A DNA stretch of 41,297 nucleotides from Nocardioides daeguensis (GTDB lineage Bacteria > Actinomycetota > Actinomycetes > Propionibacteriales > Nocardioidaceae). The notes beneath the pieces were generated by a model. The model was not told where the DNA came from and searched no databases. It saw nothing but the letters and a program-made list of their open reading frames with translations. Shown here piece by piece: positions 24,365 through 33,036 of this stretch. Made by a program: the position numbers and the translations under genes. Location: positions 1-41,297 of the forward strand of contig NZ_JAHTKU010000029.1 in NCBI RefSeq assembly GCF_019192965.1. The letters are read 5' to 3'. Each line of letters starts with the position of its first letter. Positions within the stretch are counted from its first letter, which is position 1.

Positions 24365-24993
24365 GCCGCCTCCAGCGCCCGCAGCATCCGGTCCGCACCG
24401 GCGATCGCGTCCTCCACCTCGGCGCCGTCCAGCCCCAGGACCGAGTCCAGGCCCGCGACATGCGGCGCCAGGGCGAGGTGCGGCAGCATCAGGATCAGGT
24501 GCGCCAGCAACGCGTCCTCGTCCGCATCCGGGACCAGTTGGCCGGTCTCCGCGGCCAGCCGGATCAGCGGGCGGAGCATGAGCTCGTACTGCTCGGCGGC
24601 GGCCGCACGCACGGCGGGCCGCGCCGACCGGTCCGGCTCCAGGTTGGCGGCCGCGGTCAGCCCCAGGTCGACCGGGTGGGCGTAGAAGTAGCGCACCCAG
24701 GCCGCGCCGAGCCGGCGCAGGGACCCGAAGAAGTCGCTGTCCCACGGCAGCTCGAAGGCTGCCGCCTGCATGTTCTCGCGGATCCGAGCACTGGCCAGAC
24801 CGGCGACGTGGACGAAGAGGTCGACCTTGTCCTCGAAGTACTGGAAGAGGCTCCCCTTCGACACCCCGGCCTCACGCGCGATGACGTTGAGACTGCCCTG
24901 GCTGAAGCCGCGTTCGGCGAACTCGCGCTCGGCCGCCGCGAGCACCGCCGCACGGCGCGCTTCAGCAAGACGCTCCCAGGTGCCGGTGGGCAT
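24349..24993 (-). CDS. TetR/AcrR family regulator
   Basis: 214 residues. The N-terminal helix-turn-helix is canonical (AAVLAAAEREFAERGFSQGS, then LNVIAREAGVSKGSLFQYFE, then DKVDLF). The C-terminal ligand domain (about 65-214) is helical with no family-specific marker. It probably represses the divergent monooxygenase/hydrolase pair through the 30-bp palindrome, relieved by a ketone or ester ligand. No copy of the TGACCA half-site is visible before its own start, so direct autoregulation through that operator is not evident. The gene is convergent to the hydrolase with a 16-base overlap. Confidence 0.88.
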   Translation of the reverse strand: MPTGTWERLAEARRAAVLAAAEREFAERGFSQGSLNVIAREAGVSKGSLFQYFEDKVDLFVHVAGLASARIRENMQAAAFELPWDSDFFGSLRRLGAAWVRYFYAHPVDLGLTAAANLEPDRSARPAVRAAAAEQYELMLRPLIRLAAETGQLVPDADEDALLAHLILMLPHLALAPHVAGLDSVLGLDGAEVEDAIAGADRMLRALEAAYARR

Positions 24994-25064
24994 GCCTCTC
25001 CTCGCATCGGCTGTCGACGGCGCAGACTACCGCGCCCGCTCCGCGCCCGTTCCACCCGAACACC

Positions 25065-25862
25065 TCACCCGAGGACCGCGAGCTGGTCGAGGACCCGTTC
25101 GGGCGTCGCCGTGGCAGGGATGGTGGCCAGCAGCGCGTCGCCGTCGGGCAGGTCCGCGTCCCCGGACCAGAAGGCGTCGGGCACGACCCCGACCGCGACC
25201 CCGTCGATCTCCAGCCCCGTCTCGTGCCGGACGGCGACGCTCCACTCGAAGTGCGCCGCCACGTTGGTGAGGGCCGAGAGCGCCCCCAGCCGCTCCGGCA
25301 CCTCGACGGGCGTGTCGCCGGGCGCCGTCCGCGCGTCGAGCACGACCAGGGCGACCGGGAGGGCGCCGAGCTTCCCCAGCCATTCGGCGAGGTACATCGA
25401 CGCGGTGTCGGCGGCGATCTCGTCGACGCTCTCCAGCCGGTGCGGGGTCAGGGCGTGGGCGCGTCCCAGCCACACCGCGGGCGAGGGCACCGACACCACC
25501 AACGGCCGGCGGCACGCCTCGGCGAGGGTCCCGGCCGTGCGGACCACCCGCTCCACACCACCCTCGTCCGCCAGCAGGACCCGCAGCGGGTAGCCGGTCC
25601 GCGACCGGGCACCCATCTGCTCGAGCAGGTCCGGGTGAGCGGCGAGATGGGCGGCGTAGAGCGCACCGCCGTCGATCCACGTCGTGTCGGGGTCGAGCAG
25701 CGCGTGCACCTGTTGGACGTGCCCGGTCAGCGCGGCCAGATCCGTCCACGGCACCGGTGCACCCTGCCGGATGACCGCCGTGGCGTAGTCGCGGTGGTCG
25801 AGCAGCACCGGCCGAGGCCGTCCGCTCGGGGCGGCACCGACGAGGCTCAGCAAGGAGGACAT
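25065..25862 (-). CDS. unknown protein at the end of the ketone carboxylase operon
   Basis: 265 residues, no signal peptide or membrane segment. An alternating strand/helix pattern (LRVLLADEGGVERVVRTAGT, then RRPLVVSVPSPAVWLGRAHA, then LPVALVVLDAR) suggests a TIM-barrel-like fold, perhaps of the UROD/MetE type, but this is weak. The start is set by GGAAGGAAAA before the ATG; the longer frame upstream lacks support. It lies 106 bases after the HyuB-like gene. Acetophenone carboxylase has a fifth, loosely bound subunit needed for activity; this gene occupies the matching operon position, which makes it a candidate for that role. Sequence similarity to ApcE was not checked. Confidence 0.6.
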   Translation of the reverse strand: MSSLLSLVGAAPSGRPRPVLLDHRDYATAVIRQGAPVPWTDLAALTGHVQQVHALLDPDTTWIDGGALYAAHLAAHPDLLEQMGARSRTGYPLRVLLADEGGVERVVRTAGTLAEACRRPLVVSVPSPAVWLGRAHALTPHRLESVDEIAADTASMYLAEWLGKLGALPVALVVLDARTAPGDTPVEVPERLGALSALTNVAAHFEWSVAVRHETGLEIDGVAVGVVPDAFWSGDADLPDGDALLATIPATATPERVLDQLAVLG

Positions 25863-25968
25863 GGCGTTTTCCTTCCACCCGCCGCGGCGGGGAGTCATGG
25901 CTTCGAGGAGGCGGTGGGCGACCGGGGTGGACCGCCCGGTCACCCACCGCCCGTGGGGAGGAGAGCTG

Positions 25969-28272
25969 TCAGGCGAGGCGCTTGACCTCGATGCCGTGGG
26001 TGGCCTCGAGCTCGAGGACGCGCGCCTCCAGCTCGGCGATACGCACCTCGCGCCGGTCGGGGATCATCACGATCGGGAGCTCGGCCAGCGGAGCGGAGAC
26101 CCGCTCCGGACCGTCGATGGTGAACACGGTCGCCGTGATGTCCTCGGTCTCCGAGCCCCACGAGCCGTAGTAGTGCAGGCTCTCCGGCGGCTCCGGGGTC
26201 ACGAACTCCTCGCAGAACTCCGCGAACGGCTTGCCGCGCCGCAGCCTCGCCTCGCGGGCCGCCTGCCGAGCGGCCTCGGTGCCCTCGGCGTCGAGACGGA
26301 AGTTCGTCGGGTCGTAGCGGACCCCGAAGATCTCCTCGGCGACCTTCTGGGTGATCCTGCCCAGCTCGGCGTCCCGCACGACGGACTCCGCCAGGCGCTC
26401 GAGCGGGTCGCCGTACCCACCGCCGGCACCCTGGCTGATCATGTACAGCTCGCCGTCCTTGGCGATGTCGAACTGCAGACCCATGTGGTAGGTCGAGTAC
26501 CGCCCGTCCTCGAACGGCCGCTCGTTCATGACCTTCTCGATGGACAGGTCGAACTTGGACGGGTCGCGCCGGATGTGCTCGTAGACGTTGGTGCCCTTGA
26601 CCATCGCCAGCGGGTAGGTGCCACAGCCGTAGCCGCCGTACATGCCGTAGATGGAGGAGAACTTCGCACCCGACGTCACGGTCATGAAGCCCCACTGCGG
26701 CGTCCCCTCGGCGGCGACGATCATCTCGTAGCCCATGCCGCCGTTGAACTTGCCGAAGCCCATGTTGTCGCGGACCAGGCGCTTGGAGACCAGCTGCATG
26801 AAGGGCACCTCCTCCTCCATGACCTCCTGCTCAGCGGTGTCGGCCATCGCGCAGAAGAGGGGCGACACGGCGTCCTCGCCGTCACGGAACGGCTTGGCCC
26901 CGCCGGGCATCCCGTTGAGGTCGGCGCACAGGTTGCCGACCATGTCGCCGTGCTGGGTGACGCCGCCCCACAAGAAGGTGTTGATCTGGTTGAACCAGTT
27001 GGCCACCACGTTGCTGTACTTGTGCGGCGTGGAGAAGGACATCCGGCTGTAGAGCGCCTGGAAGGCCGAGAATCCGCGGAACGACGCCTGCAGCGACTGG
27101 CCCATCGGGGCGTCGTACGACGCGTCGGCCCAGGTCCCCTCGTCGGAGATGATCTCGATGCAGCTCATCGCCGAGGTGCAGCGGGGCAGGTCGGGCCACC
27201 AGAAGGCGAGGATCGCCTGCATGAACATCGACTTCACCGAGCACAGCGGCGAGTTGATGGCCCGGTTCAGGATCTCCGGACCGGTGCCGCGCAGGTCGAC
27301 GATCATCTCGTCGCCCTTGACCGTGATCTTGCAGGCGAACTTGATGAGGATGTTCTCCTTCAGCGTCGAGTCCATGAACTGGTCGAAGCGGTAGGTGCCG
27401 TCCGGCAGCTCGCTGATCCGGCGGCGGACCTCGACCTCGACGTCCTCGACGGTGGTGCGCAGCGCCGCGACGAAGGTGTCGACGCCGACCTCGTCGATGA
27501 CGGCGTCGACCCGCTCCATGATCTTGCGCACCGCGGTGATCTTCACCTTGAGGTCGGCGAGCTGGAGCTTGGGGTCCCGCACCGAGTGCTGGAGGAAGGT
27601 CAGCAGGTCACGGCGCAGCTCGCCGCCCTCGACGATCTTGAACGGGCTCATCCGCAGGCCGTCGTCGAACGGCGTCTCGGAGCCCGACGGCATGCCGCCC
27701 GGCTCGCAGGCGCCGTTCTCGCCCTCGTGGATGGTCGCGGCCACCCAGGCGATGATCTGGCCGTCGCGCATCACCGGCATGATCATCGACTGGTCGGTGT
27801 TGTGGACGTTCCCGAACCGGGCGTCGTTGTGGATGAAGCCGTCACCGGGGTTGATGCCGACGGTCGGCTCGTCCTTCCAGTACTTCATGATGTAGCGGAT
27901 CGGGTGGTGCAGGATCGCGCTGAACGCGATCACGCCGTGGCAGGACAGGTACGACACGTCGCCCGAGCCGGTGTAGATGGCGGTCGTCAGGTCGCCCCAC
28001 TTGGCGCCGGGCGCGGCCCCCTGGGCCTCGCACATCTCGTAGCCCTCGTCGAGGGCGCCGGCGATCCGCTTGCGGATCCGCTCCACCTCGAGCCGGTCGA
28101 CGCCGGCGGCGATCGCCAGCTCCTCGTGGTCACTGCGCGGCGCGATGCCGTGGTCGCGCATGATCTCCGGGTCCGGACCGAGGAACAGCGTCGTCTCGTC
28201 CATGAACTTGTCGACCCACTCCTGCTCCTGCGGAGTGAGCACCCGGCTGGGGTTCTCGTGCACTGCGGTCAT
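25969..28272 (-). CDS. acxB: acetone/acetophenone carboxylase HyuB-like subunit (metal-site subunit)
   Basis: 767 residues, close to acetone carboxylase AcxB. It carries GDGFIHNDARFGNVHNTDQS (144-162) and AAWVAATIHEG-like VAATIHEG (177-184). His157, Asp160 and His182 have the same spacing as the manganese ligands I recall for Xanthobacter AcxB (His150, Asp153, His175), so a metal site is probably intact. The C-terminal part has GGYGCGTYP and YMISQGAGGGYGDPLERLAE, typical of the HyuB family. The subunit carboxylates a ketone enolate with phosphorylated bicarbonate. It follows the larger HyuA-like gene by 36 bases, with AAGGAAG before the ATG. Hydantoinase B is an alternative family name, but the small zinc subunit argues for a ketone carboxylase. 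Confidence 0.88.
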   Translation of the reverse strand: MTAVHENPSRVLTPQEQEWVDKFMDETTLFLGPDPEIMRDHGIAPRSDHEELAIAAGVDRLEVERIRKRIAGALDEGYEMCEAQGAAPGAKWGDLTTAIYTGSGDVSYLSCHGVIAFSAILHHPIRYIMKYWKDEPTVGINPGDGFIHNDARFGNVHNTDQSMIMPVMRDGQIIAWVAATIHEGENGACEPGGMPSGSETPFDDGLRMSPFKIVEGGELRRDLLTFLQHSVRDPKLQLADLKVKITAVRKIMERVDAVIDEVGVDTFVAALRTTVEDVEVEVRRRISELPDGTYRFDQFMDSTLKENILIKFACKITVKGDEMIVDLRGTGPEILNRAINSPLCSVKSMFMQAILAFWWPDLPRCTSAMSCIEIISDEGTWADASYDAPMGQSLQASFRGFSAFQALYSRMSFSTPHKYSNVVANWFNQINTFLWGGVTQHGDMVGNLCADLNGMPGGAKPFRDGEDAVSPLFCAMADTAEQEVMEEEVPFMQLVSKRLVRDNMGFGKFNGGMGYEMIVAAEGTPQWGFMTVTSGAKFSSIYGMYGGYGCGTYPLAMVKGTNVYEHIRRDPSKFDLSIEKVMNERPFEDGRYSTYHMGLQFDIAKDGELYMISQGAGGGYGDPLERLAESVVRDAELGRITQKVAEEIFGVRYDPTNFRLDAEGTEAARQAAREARLRRGKPFAEFCEEFVTPEPPESLHYYGSWGSETEDITATVFTIDGPERVSAPLAELPIVMIPDRREVRIAELEARVLELEATHGIEVKRLA

Positions 28273-28308
28273 GTCAGTCTTCCTTGCGTTCGGTAGCGGG
28301 TGAGCGGG

Positions 28309-30438
28309 TCAGTCCTGCAGGAACCACACGGCGCCCTGGCGGGTGGGCTCCAGTCGCCAGCCGGGCTCGACCAGGAACGTGGTGTTCTCGGTGGTCACGA
28401 TCGCCGGGCCGTGGATCACCCGCTCGTGGGTCAGCGCGGCCTGGTCGTAGACGGGGGTGTCCAGCGCCGCGTCGTGGCCGATGAAGTGCACCTGCCGGCG
28501 CGCGACGGGGGACGGCTCGGAGCGCTCGCCGCCGAAGTCCAGCGGCTCGAAGTTCACGACGTCCCCGTCGACGTACGACGCCACGCGGACCGTGCTGCAG
28601 CGGATGCCGGCCTCCGGCGCGGCCGAGGCCGCACCGAAGCGGTGGCTGTAGACGTCGCCGAAGGTCTTGATGATCTCCAGCACGTCGCCGACGCCGTCGA
28701 TGCGACGGAGGTCCTCCAACGCGACGGCCTGCGTGAGCAGCTGGTTGCCGTAGCGCATGTCCACCTCGAGGCGGTGCCGCACGTCGGCGGCGTCGAAGCC
28801 CTGGCGGACCAGGTCCTCCCGGCCGCGCGCCTCCAGCTCGGCCACCACCGCGTTGAACTCCTCGTAGCGGTCGTAGAGCGCCCGCGTGGTCGCGTTGTAC
28901 ATCGTCACGTGCACGCCGCGCTCGTGGAAGTGGAGCTGCTTCATGTTGCCGGCGCCGCACGCCGAGAAGACCGACGAGAACGGCGGGGCGAGGACCCGCT
29001 TGATGCCGGCATGGCGGGCGATGCCGCAGGCGTGGAGCGGCCCGTTGCCGCCGTACGCGAGCATCGTGAAGTCCTCGGGCAGGTAGCCGCGGACCCGCAG
29101 CTCCTTGCCGATCCCGATCGCCATCTGCTCGTCGACGCCGTCCTTGATCACCCGGGCGATGTCCAAGACGTCCATGTCGAGGTGGTCGGCGAGCGCCTCC
29201 TCGATCGCGAAGCGCGAGCGCCTCGGGTTGAGCTTGATGTAGCCGTTGGCGTAGTTGTCGGGATCCAGGTAGCCGAGCAGCAGGTCGGCGTCGGTGACCG
29301 TGGGGCGCAGGCCGCCGCGGTCGTAGCACGCGGGACCGGGGTTGGAGCCGGCCGACTCGGGACCGATCTTGATCGAGTTGTGGATCCGGTCGTACGACGC
29401 GATCGAGCCACCGCCGGCGCCGAGGGTGTCGAGGTGCACCATCGGCACCGAGACCAGCCAGCGGTCGATGGTGGGCAGGAAGTCGTAGTGCTTCACGCCG
29501 CCCTCGGGCACCAGGCCGATGTCGAAGGAGGTGCCGCCCATGTCGGTGGAGATGACGTGGCCCAGTCCGGTCTCGCTCGAGAGGTGCTCGGCGGCGCCGA
29601 CACCCGCGATCGGTCCCGAGTGGATGGTCTGCAGCGCGTCGGTGGAGTTCATCTGCGCCATGCCGCCGGAGTTGTGGATGACGAGCATCGGCTTGTCGTA
29701 GCCGGAGTCGCGCAGGTTGTTCGACAGCTGGCTGAGGGCGTGGAACATGATCTCGTGCAGGAAGCCGTCGATGATGGTCGAGGTGGCGCGCACGTACTCG
29801 CCCTTGCGTCCCGAGACCTGGTGGCCCAGCAGCACCGGGATGGCGCCGAGCTCGTGGGGCGGGAACTCGTCGAGGATGATCTCCTGGATCGCGAGCTCGT
29901 GCGCCGGGTTCTCGGTGGCGTTGACCAGGGACACGACGATCGCCTCTGCGCCGGCGTTGACGAGCTCGCGCACCATCTTGCGGACGTCCTCTGCATCGAG
30001 CGGAGCGACCACCTTGCCGGCCGAGTTCATCCGCTCCTTGACCGAGCGGATCATCGAGCGGGGCACGATCGGGTCGGGACGCTCCGCGGCGGGCAGGTTC
30101 TGCTGCATCGAGTAGTCCAGGCCCTCGCCGTACCCGCGGCCGCGGGAGAGCGGGATCGTGTCCTCGAAGCCGTGCGTCACGATCGCGGCCACCTTCGGCC
30201 CCTTGCGCTCGATCAGCGCGTTGGTCCCGAGGGTGGTCGCGTAGCGCACCGAGTCGACCTCGGACAGCACGGTCTCCCGGTCCAGGCCGGCGCGGGAGCA
30301 GGCCAGGTCGAGTGCCTCGTTGAAGCCGAGGGCGAGGTTGTGGTGGGTCGTGAGCGCCTTGGCGTCGACGTACAGGTCGTCCCAGACGAAGAAGCAGTCG
30401 GTGAAGGTGCCACCGATGTCGACGGAGATTCTCTTCAT
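28309..30438 (-). CDS. acxA: ketone carboxylase HyuA-like ATPase subunit (large copy)
   Basis: 709 residues. The ASKHA-type nucleotide fold is seen in SVDIGGTFTDCFFVWDD (5-21), TLGTNALIERKGPKVAAIVT (about 69-88), and STDMGGTSFDIGLV near 295. LGAGGGSIASYDR and AYGGNGPLHACGIA are further HyuA-family signatures. In acetone and acetophenone carboxylases this subunit spends ATP to phosphorylate bicarbonate and the ketone. The gene lies between the small zinc subunit and the HyuB-like subunit. It is longer than the other HyuA-like gene of this operon, like the larger of the two ATPase subunits of acetophenone carboxylase. Confidence 0.87.
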   Translation of the reverse strand: MKRISVDIGGTFTDCFFVWDDLYVDAKALTTHHNLALGFNEALDLACSRAGLDRETVLSEVDSVRYATTLGTNALIERKGPKVAAIVTHGFEDTIPLSRGRGYGEGLDYSMQQNLPAAERPDPIVPRSMIRSVKERMNSAGKVVAPLDAEDVRKMVRELVNAGAEAIVVSLVNATENPAHELAIQEIILDEFPPHELGAIPVLLGHQVSGRKGEYVRATSTIIDGFLHEIMFHALSQLSNNLRDSGYDKPMLVIHNSGGMAQMNSTDALQTIHSGPIAGVGAAEHLSSETGLGHVISTDMGGTSFDIGLVPEGGVKHYDFLPTIDRWLVSVPMVHLDTLGAGGGSIASYDRIHNSIKIGPESAGSNPGPACYDRGGLRPTVTDADLLLGYLDPDNYANGYIKLNPRRSRFAIEEALADHLDMDVLDIARVIKDGVDEQMAIGIGKELRVRGYLPEDFTMLAYGGNGPLHACGIARHAGIKRVLAPPFSSVFSACGAGNMKQLHFHERGVHVTMYNATTRALYDRYEEFNAVVAELEARGREDLVRQGFDAADVRHRLEVDMRYGNQLLTQAVALEDLRRIDGVGDVLEIIKTFGDVYSHRFGAASAAPEAGIRCSTVRVASYVDGDVVNFEPLDFGGERSEPSPVARRQVHFIGHDAALDTPVYDQAALTHERVIHGPAIVTTENTTFLVEPGWRLEPTRQGAVWFLQD

Positions 30439-30466
30439 GAGGTGTCTGTTCCTTTGCTCCGGCGCG

Positions 30467-30895
30467 TCAGCGCACGTGGCCGATGGCCTTGAGGGCCGCT
30501 GTCTGCTGCTGGGCGTCGTCGCCGGGTCCGTAGTTGTGGACCTCTTCGGCGTCGACGCCGCGCTCCTCCCACTGGGCGCGCAGGGCGGGGACGTCGATCA
30601 GGAGGTCGACGGTCGGCGGGTGGCCCGGCGGGAGGTACTCGACCTCGATCTGGGTGCCGCAGCCGGGGCAGTAGTACTCGAGGATCCGGCAGTAGGTGGG
30701 ATCGGGGCTGAAGGTGTACTCGTAGCGCTCCGGGTCGATGATCGACTGGTGGATCTCGCGCGGGTCGCGGTCGTAGACCAGCGTCCCGGGCTTGTAGTTG
30801 TCGTGAGCCGACCCGAGGTCGTGGGCGCACACGCGGCACACCCAGCGCTCGGAGTCGAGGTCGATCACGAGGTACTCGGTCATGGGGACTCGCAC
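30467..30895 (-). CDS. acxC: ketone carboxylase small zinc-ribbon subunit
   Basis: 142 residues. It carries the family sequence CRVCAHDLGSAHDNYKPGTL (about 19-38) and CRILEYYCPGCGTQIEVEYL (about 69-88), with two pairs of cysteines that fit a zinc ribbon. This is the gamma subunit of acetone carboxylase, or the beta subunit of the acetophenone enzyme. The GTG at 30895 is chosen because AAGGAGGA lies 5 bases upstream; the internal ATG at 30883 would have the site too far away. Its presence separates this operon from hydantoinase or 5-oxoprolinase clusters, which lack it. Confidence 0.9.
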   Translation of the reverse strand: MRVPMTEYLVIDLDSERWVCRVCAHDLGSAHDNYKPGTLVYDRDPREIHQSIIDPERYEYTFSPDPTYCRILEYYCPGCGTQIEVEYLPPGHPPTVDLLIDVPALRAQWEERGVDAEEVHNYGPGDDAQQQTAALKAIGHVR

Positions 30896-30927
30896 GGGAG
30901 TCCTCCTTTCCAGGGTTGGGTGTGGGG

Positions 30928-32841
30928 TCAGCTGAGGTCGTCGAGGACCAGGTCGCCGGCGGCGGTGACCCGGAACGACCAGCCGGGCAGGACGCGCGCG
31001 GTGAAGAAGGGGCCTTCGACGATCGCCGGACCCTCGCCGGTGTGGCCGGGCGAGAGCTGGTCGAGGACGTGGACCGGGACGGTGTCGACCCGGTCGGCGG
31101 CCGAACGGACCTCGCGGGTCCCGGCGACGGGCGCGGCAGCCGGGGCGACGGGCTCGTCCGGCACCAGGTCCGGCTGCGAGAGGGGTGCGGTCACGGTCAA
31201 CCGCAGCGACGCGAAGTGTCCCGGGTGGTCGGCCGGGCTTCCCTCGACGTACGGCGCCCGGAGCAGCTGGGAGCCGTCGACGTCCTCGACGATGAGCTCC
31301 CAGTCGGCCGTGCAGTCCGCGAGCGCGTAGCCCTCCTGGAACATGTCGCGCCCGGCCCGAGCCAGCAGGTCGCGGTAGGTCGCGGTCGCGCTCGCCGTGG
31401 TCGGCTCGCTGATGCCCACCTCGTAGGTCTTGCCGACGTCGGAGAACGAGATGCCCAGGGCGGAGAACACCGCGGCGCTGCGCGGGATCAGCACCTTGCG
31501 GACGCCGGCGGGGCGAGCCGCGCCGGTCGCGCTCATCGGGCCGGCGCCGCCGAACGCCGCCAGCGTGGTGTCGTCGTCGACCTGGTCGGCGAAGGCCGCC
31601 GACACGGCCTCGAAGTAGGCCTGCTCCATCCGGACCAGCGCCTCCTCCAGCGAGATCCCGAGCGGCTCGGCCACGGACTCGGTGATCACGGCCCGGGACC
31701 GGGCGGCGTCGAGCCGGAAGGTGCCGTCGAGATAGGTGTCGGCGTCGAGCACCCCGAGCAGGAGGTTGACGTCGGTGATCGTGGCCTGCTTGCCGCCGAA
31801 GCCGAAGCAGGCGGGGCCGGGCGCGGCGCCGACCGACTGCGGTCCGACGGTGATCCGCCCGTCCTCGACGGCGATCACCGACGAGCCCCCGACGCCGCGC
31901 GAGTGCACGTTGCTCATCGGGTAGGAGATCGGCACGCCCTTGATGGCGCCACGCTCCTGGACGTCCACCCGCTCGCCCTCGACCACCCCCACGTCCGTGG
32001 TCGTGCCGCCGATGTCCATCATCACGACGCGCGACAGGCCGTAGGCGCGGGCCAGGGCCGCGGTGCCCTCGAGCCCGCCACGGGGGCCCGAGGAGTAGGT
32101 CTTCAGTGCCACCGACTTGGCGACCCGGGAGGAGGCGCCGTCGTTGCGGTAGACCAGCAGCGGGTTGCTGACGCGGTACTCCTTCAGCCGCCGCTCCGCG
32201 CCGTAGAGGAAGCGCTCCATCGTCGGGTGCAGGAACGAGTTGAGGATGCAGGACCAGACCCGGCGGGCGTCCTCACGGTCACCGGCGAGGTCCCAGCTGT
32301 AGATCAGCGGGATCGAGCCGAGCAGGTGGCGGGGGAACTTGCGCAGCAGCACGGTCCGCAGCCGCTGCTCCTCCTCCGGGCTGCTGCCCGCCACGACCAC
32401 TCGAGCCGCGCCGAGCGTCGTGAGCCGGTTGACCTGCTGCACGACCTCGAACTCGACCTCCTCGGCGGGGGCGTCCGGGTCGAGGGTCAAGATGCGGTCG
32501 CCGACGAGGTCGTCGAAGAGCACCTGCTCCGCCTCGGTCTTGCGCAGCGCGATCTCGAGCTCGGGCAGCGTGGTGAGGATGCCGATCATCGGCCCGCGCC
32601 GCTCCACCAGCGCGTTGGTCCCCTGGGTGGTCGAGTACCGGATGTGCTGGGTGGCGTGCAGCAGCCGCTCGGTGTCCGCCTCGCCGTAGAGGGAGGCGGA
32701 CACCTTCTCGATGCCGGCGAACAGGCACTCGGAGAGGTCGTGCGGGGTGGTGAGGGTCTTGGTGAAGGTGAATCCCGCCCCGTCCCAGACGCAGATGTCG
32801 GTCAGGGTGCCCCCGTTGTCGATGTTGATGAGCGTGCTCAT
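30928..32841 (-). CDS. second HyuA-like ATPase subunit of the ketone carboxylase
   Basis: 637 residues, diverged from the 709-residue copy. It begins LINIDNGGTLTDICVWDGAG and has STTQGTNALVERRGPMIGIL and MMDIGGTTTDVGVVEGERVD, so both phosphate-binding loops are kept. The HSRGVGGSSVIAVEDG and AAFGGAGPMSATG segments match the family signatures. Acetone carboxylase has only one HyuA-type gene, while acetophenone carboxylase has two (about 70 and 75 kDa). This gene leads the operon and is shorter, like ApcA. The ATG has AAGGAGC. It is divergent from the AcoR-like regulator with 195 bases between them. Confidence 0.85.
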   Translation of the reverse strand: MSTLINIDNGGTLTDICVWDGAGFTFTKTLTTPHDLSECLFAGIEKVSASLYGEADTERLLHATQHIRYSTTQGTNALVERRGPMIGILTTLPELEIALRKTEAEQVLFDDLVGDRILTLDPDAPAEEVEFEVVQQVNRLTTLGAARVVVAGSSPEEEQRLRTVLLRKFPRHLLGSIPLIYSWDLAGDREDARRVWSCILNSFLHPTMERFLYGAERRLKEYRVSNPLLVYRNDGASSRVAKSVALKTYSSGPRGGLEGTAALARAYGLSRVVMMDIGGTTTDVGVVEGERVDVQERGAIKGVPISYPMSNVHSRGVGGSSVIAVEDGRITVGPQSVGAAPGPACFGFGGKQATITDVNLLLGVLDADTYLDGTFRLDAARSRAVITESVAEPLGISLEEALVRMEQAYFEAVSAAFADQVDDDTTLAAFGGAGPMSATGAARPAGVRKVLIPRSAAVFSALGISFSDVGKTYEVGISEPTTASATATYRDLLARAGRDMFQEGYALADCTADWELIVEDVDGSQLLRAPYVEGSPADHPGHFASLRLTVTAPLSQPDLVPDEPVAPAAAPVAGTREVRSAADRVDTVPVHVLDQLSPGHTGEGPAIVEGPFFTARVLPGWSFRVTAAGDLVLDDLS

Positions 32842-32915
32842 CGGGCTCCTTCGGTCGTGAGCCGGTTGGCCGCGGCTCGTTCGGTGACGGTGTGACGCGG
32901 ACCACTCTGGGCGCC

Positions 32916-33013
32916 GTCCCAACCCCGACCGGTGTCCCAAGATCGAACAGGTGGGGGGACTTGGCTGTGGCGGCCGTCACGGTCACCATGGACACGTTGG
33001 GACTCGTTGGGAC
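32916..33013. promoter_or_regulatory. four GTCCCAA heptamers between carboxylase operon and regulator
   Basis: GTCCCAA occurs at 32916-32922 and 32934-32940, and its complement TTGGGAC at 32997-33003 and 33007-33013. The two pairs face each other across about 56 bases, with pair spacings of 18 and 10. They fill the divergent intergenic region and are probably binding sites for the Fis-type helix-turn-helix of the adjacent activator. The last copy lies only 24 bases before the regulator start codon, so it could also mediate autoregulation. Confidence 0.6.
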
Positions 33014-33036
33014 CGTCGACCGGGTCGGGAGAGAAC

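Noticed and set aside
25861..28296. 811-codon open frame on the plus strand opposite the HyuB-like gene
   Set aside because: It mirrors the real gene in a G+C-rich codon pattern, its product is repetitive in Val, Asp, His and Arg, and the minus strand carries clear family motifs.
28300..30492. 730-codon plus-strand frame opposite the large HyuA-like gene
   Set aside because: Antisense compositional shadow with no recognisable domain; the opposite strand has intact ATPase motifs.
25969..32841. Hydantoinase or 5-oxoprolinase operon
   Set aside because: The small zinc-ribbon subunit and the H-x-x-D...H metal triad are features of ketone carboxylases, and the AcoR/AcxR-type regulator fits too.
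32842..33036. Sigma-54 promoter before the carboxylase operon
   Set aside because: No GG-N10-GC -24/-12 arrangement with the TGGCAC/TTGC consensus could be found, and the activator lacks the sigma-54 loop.
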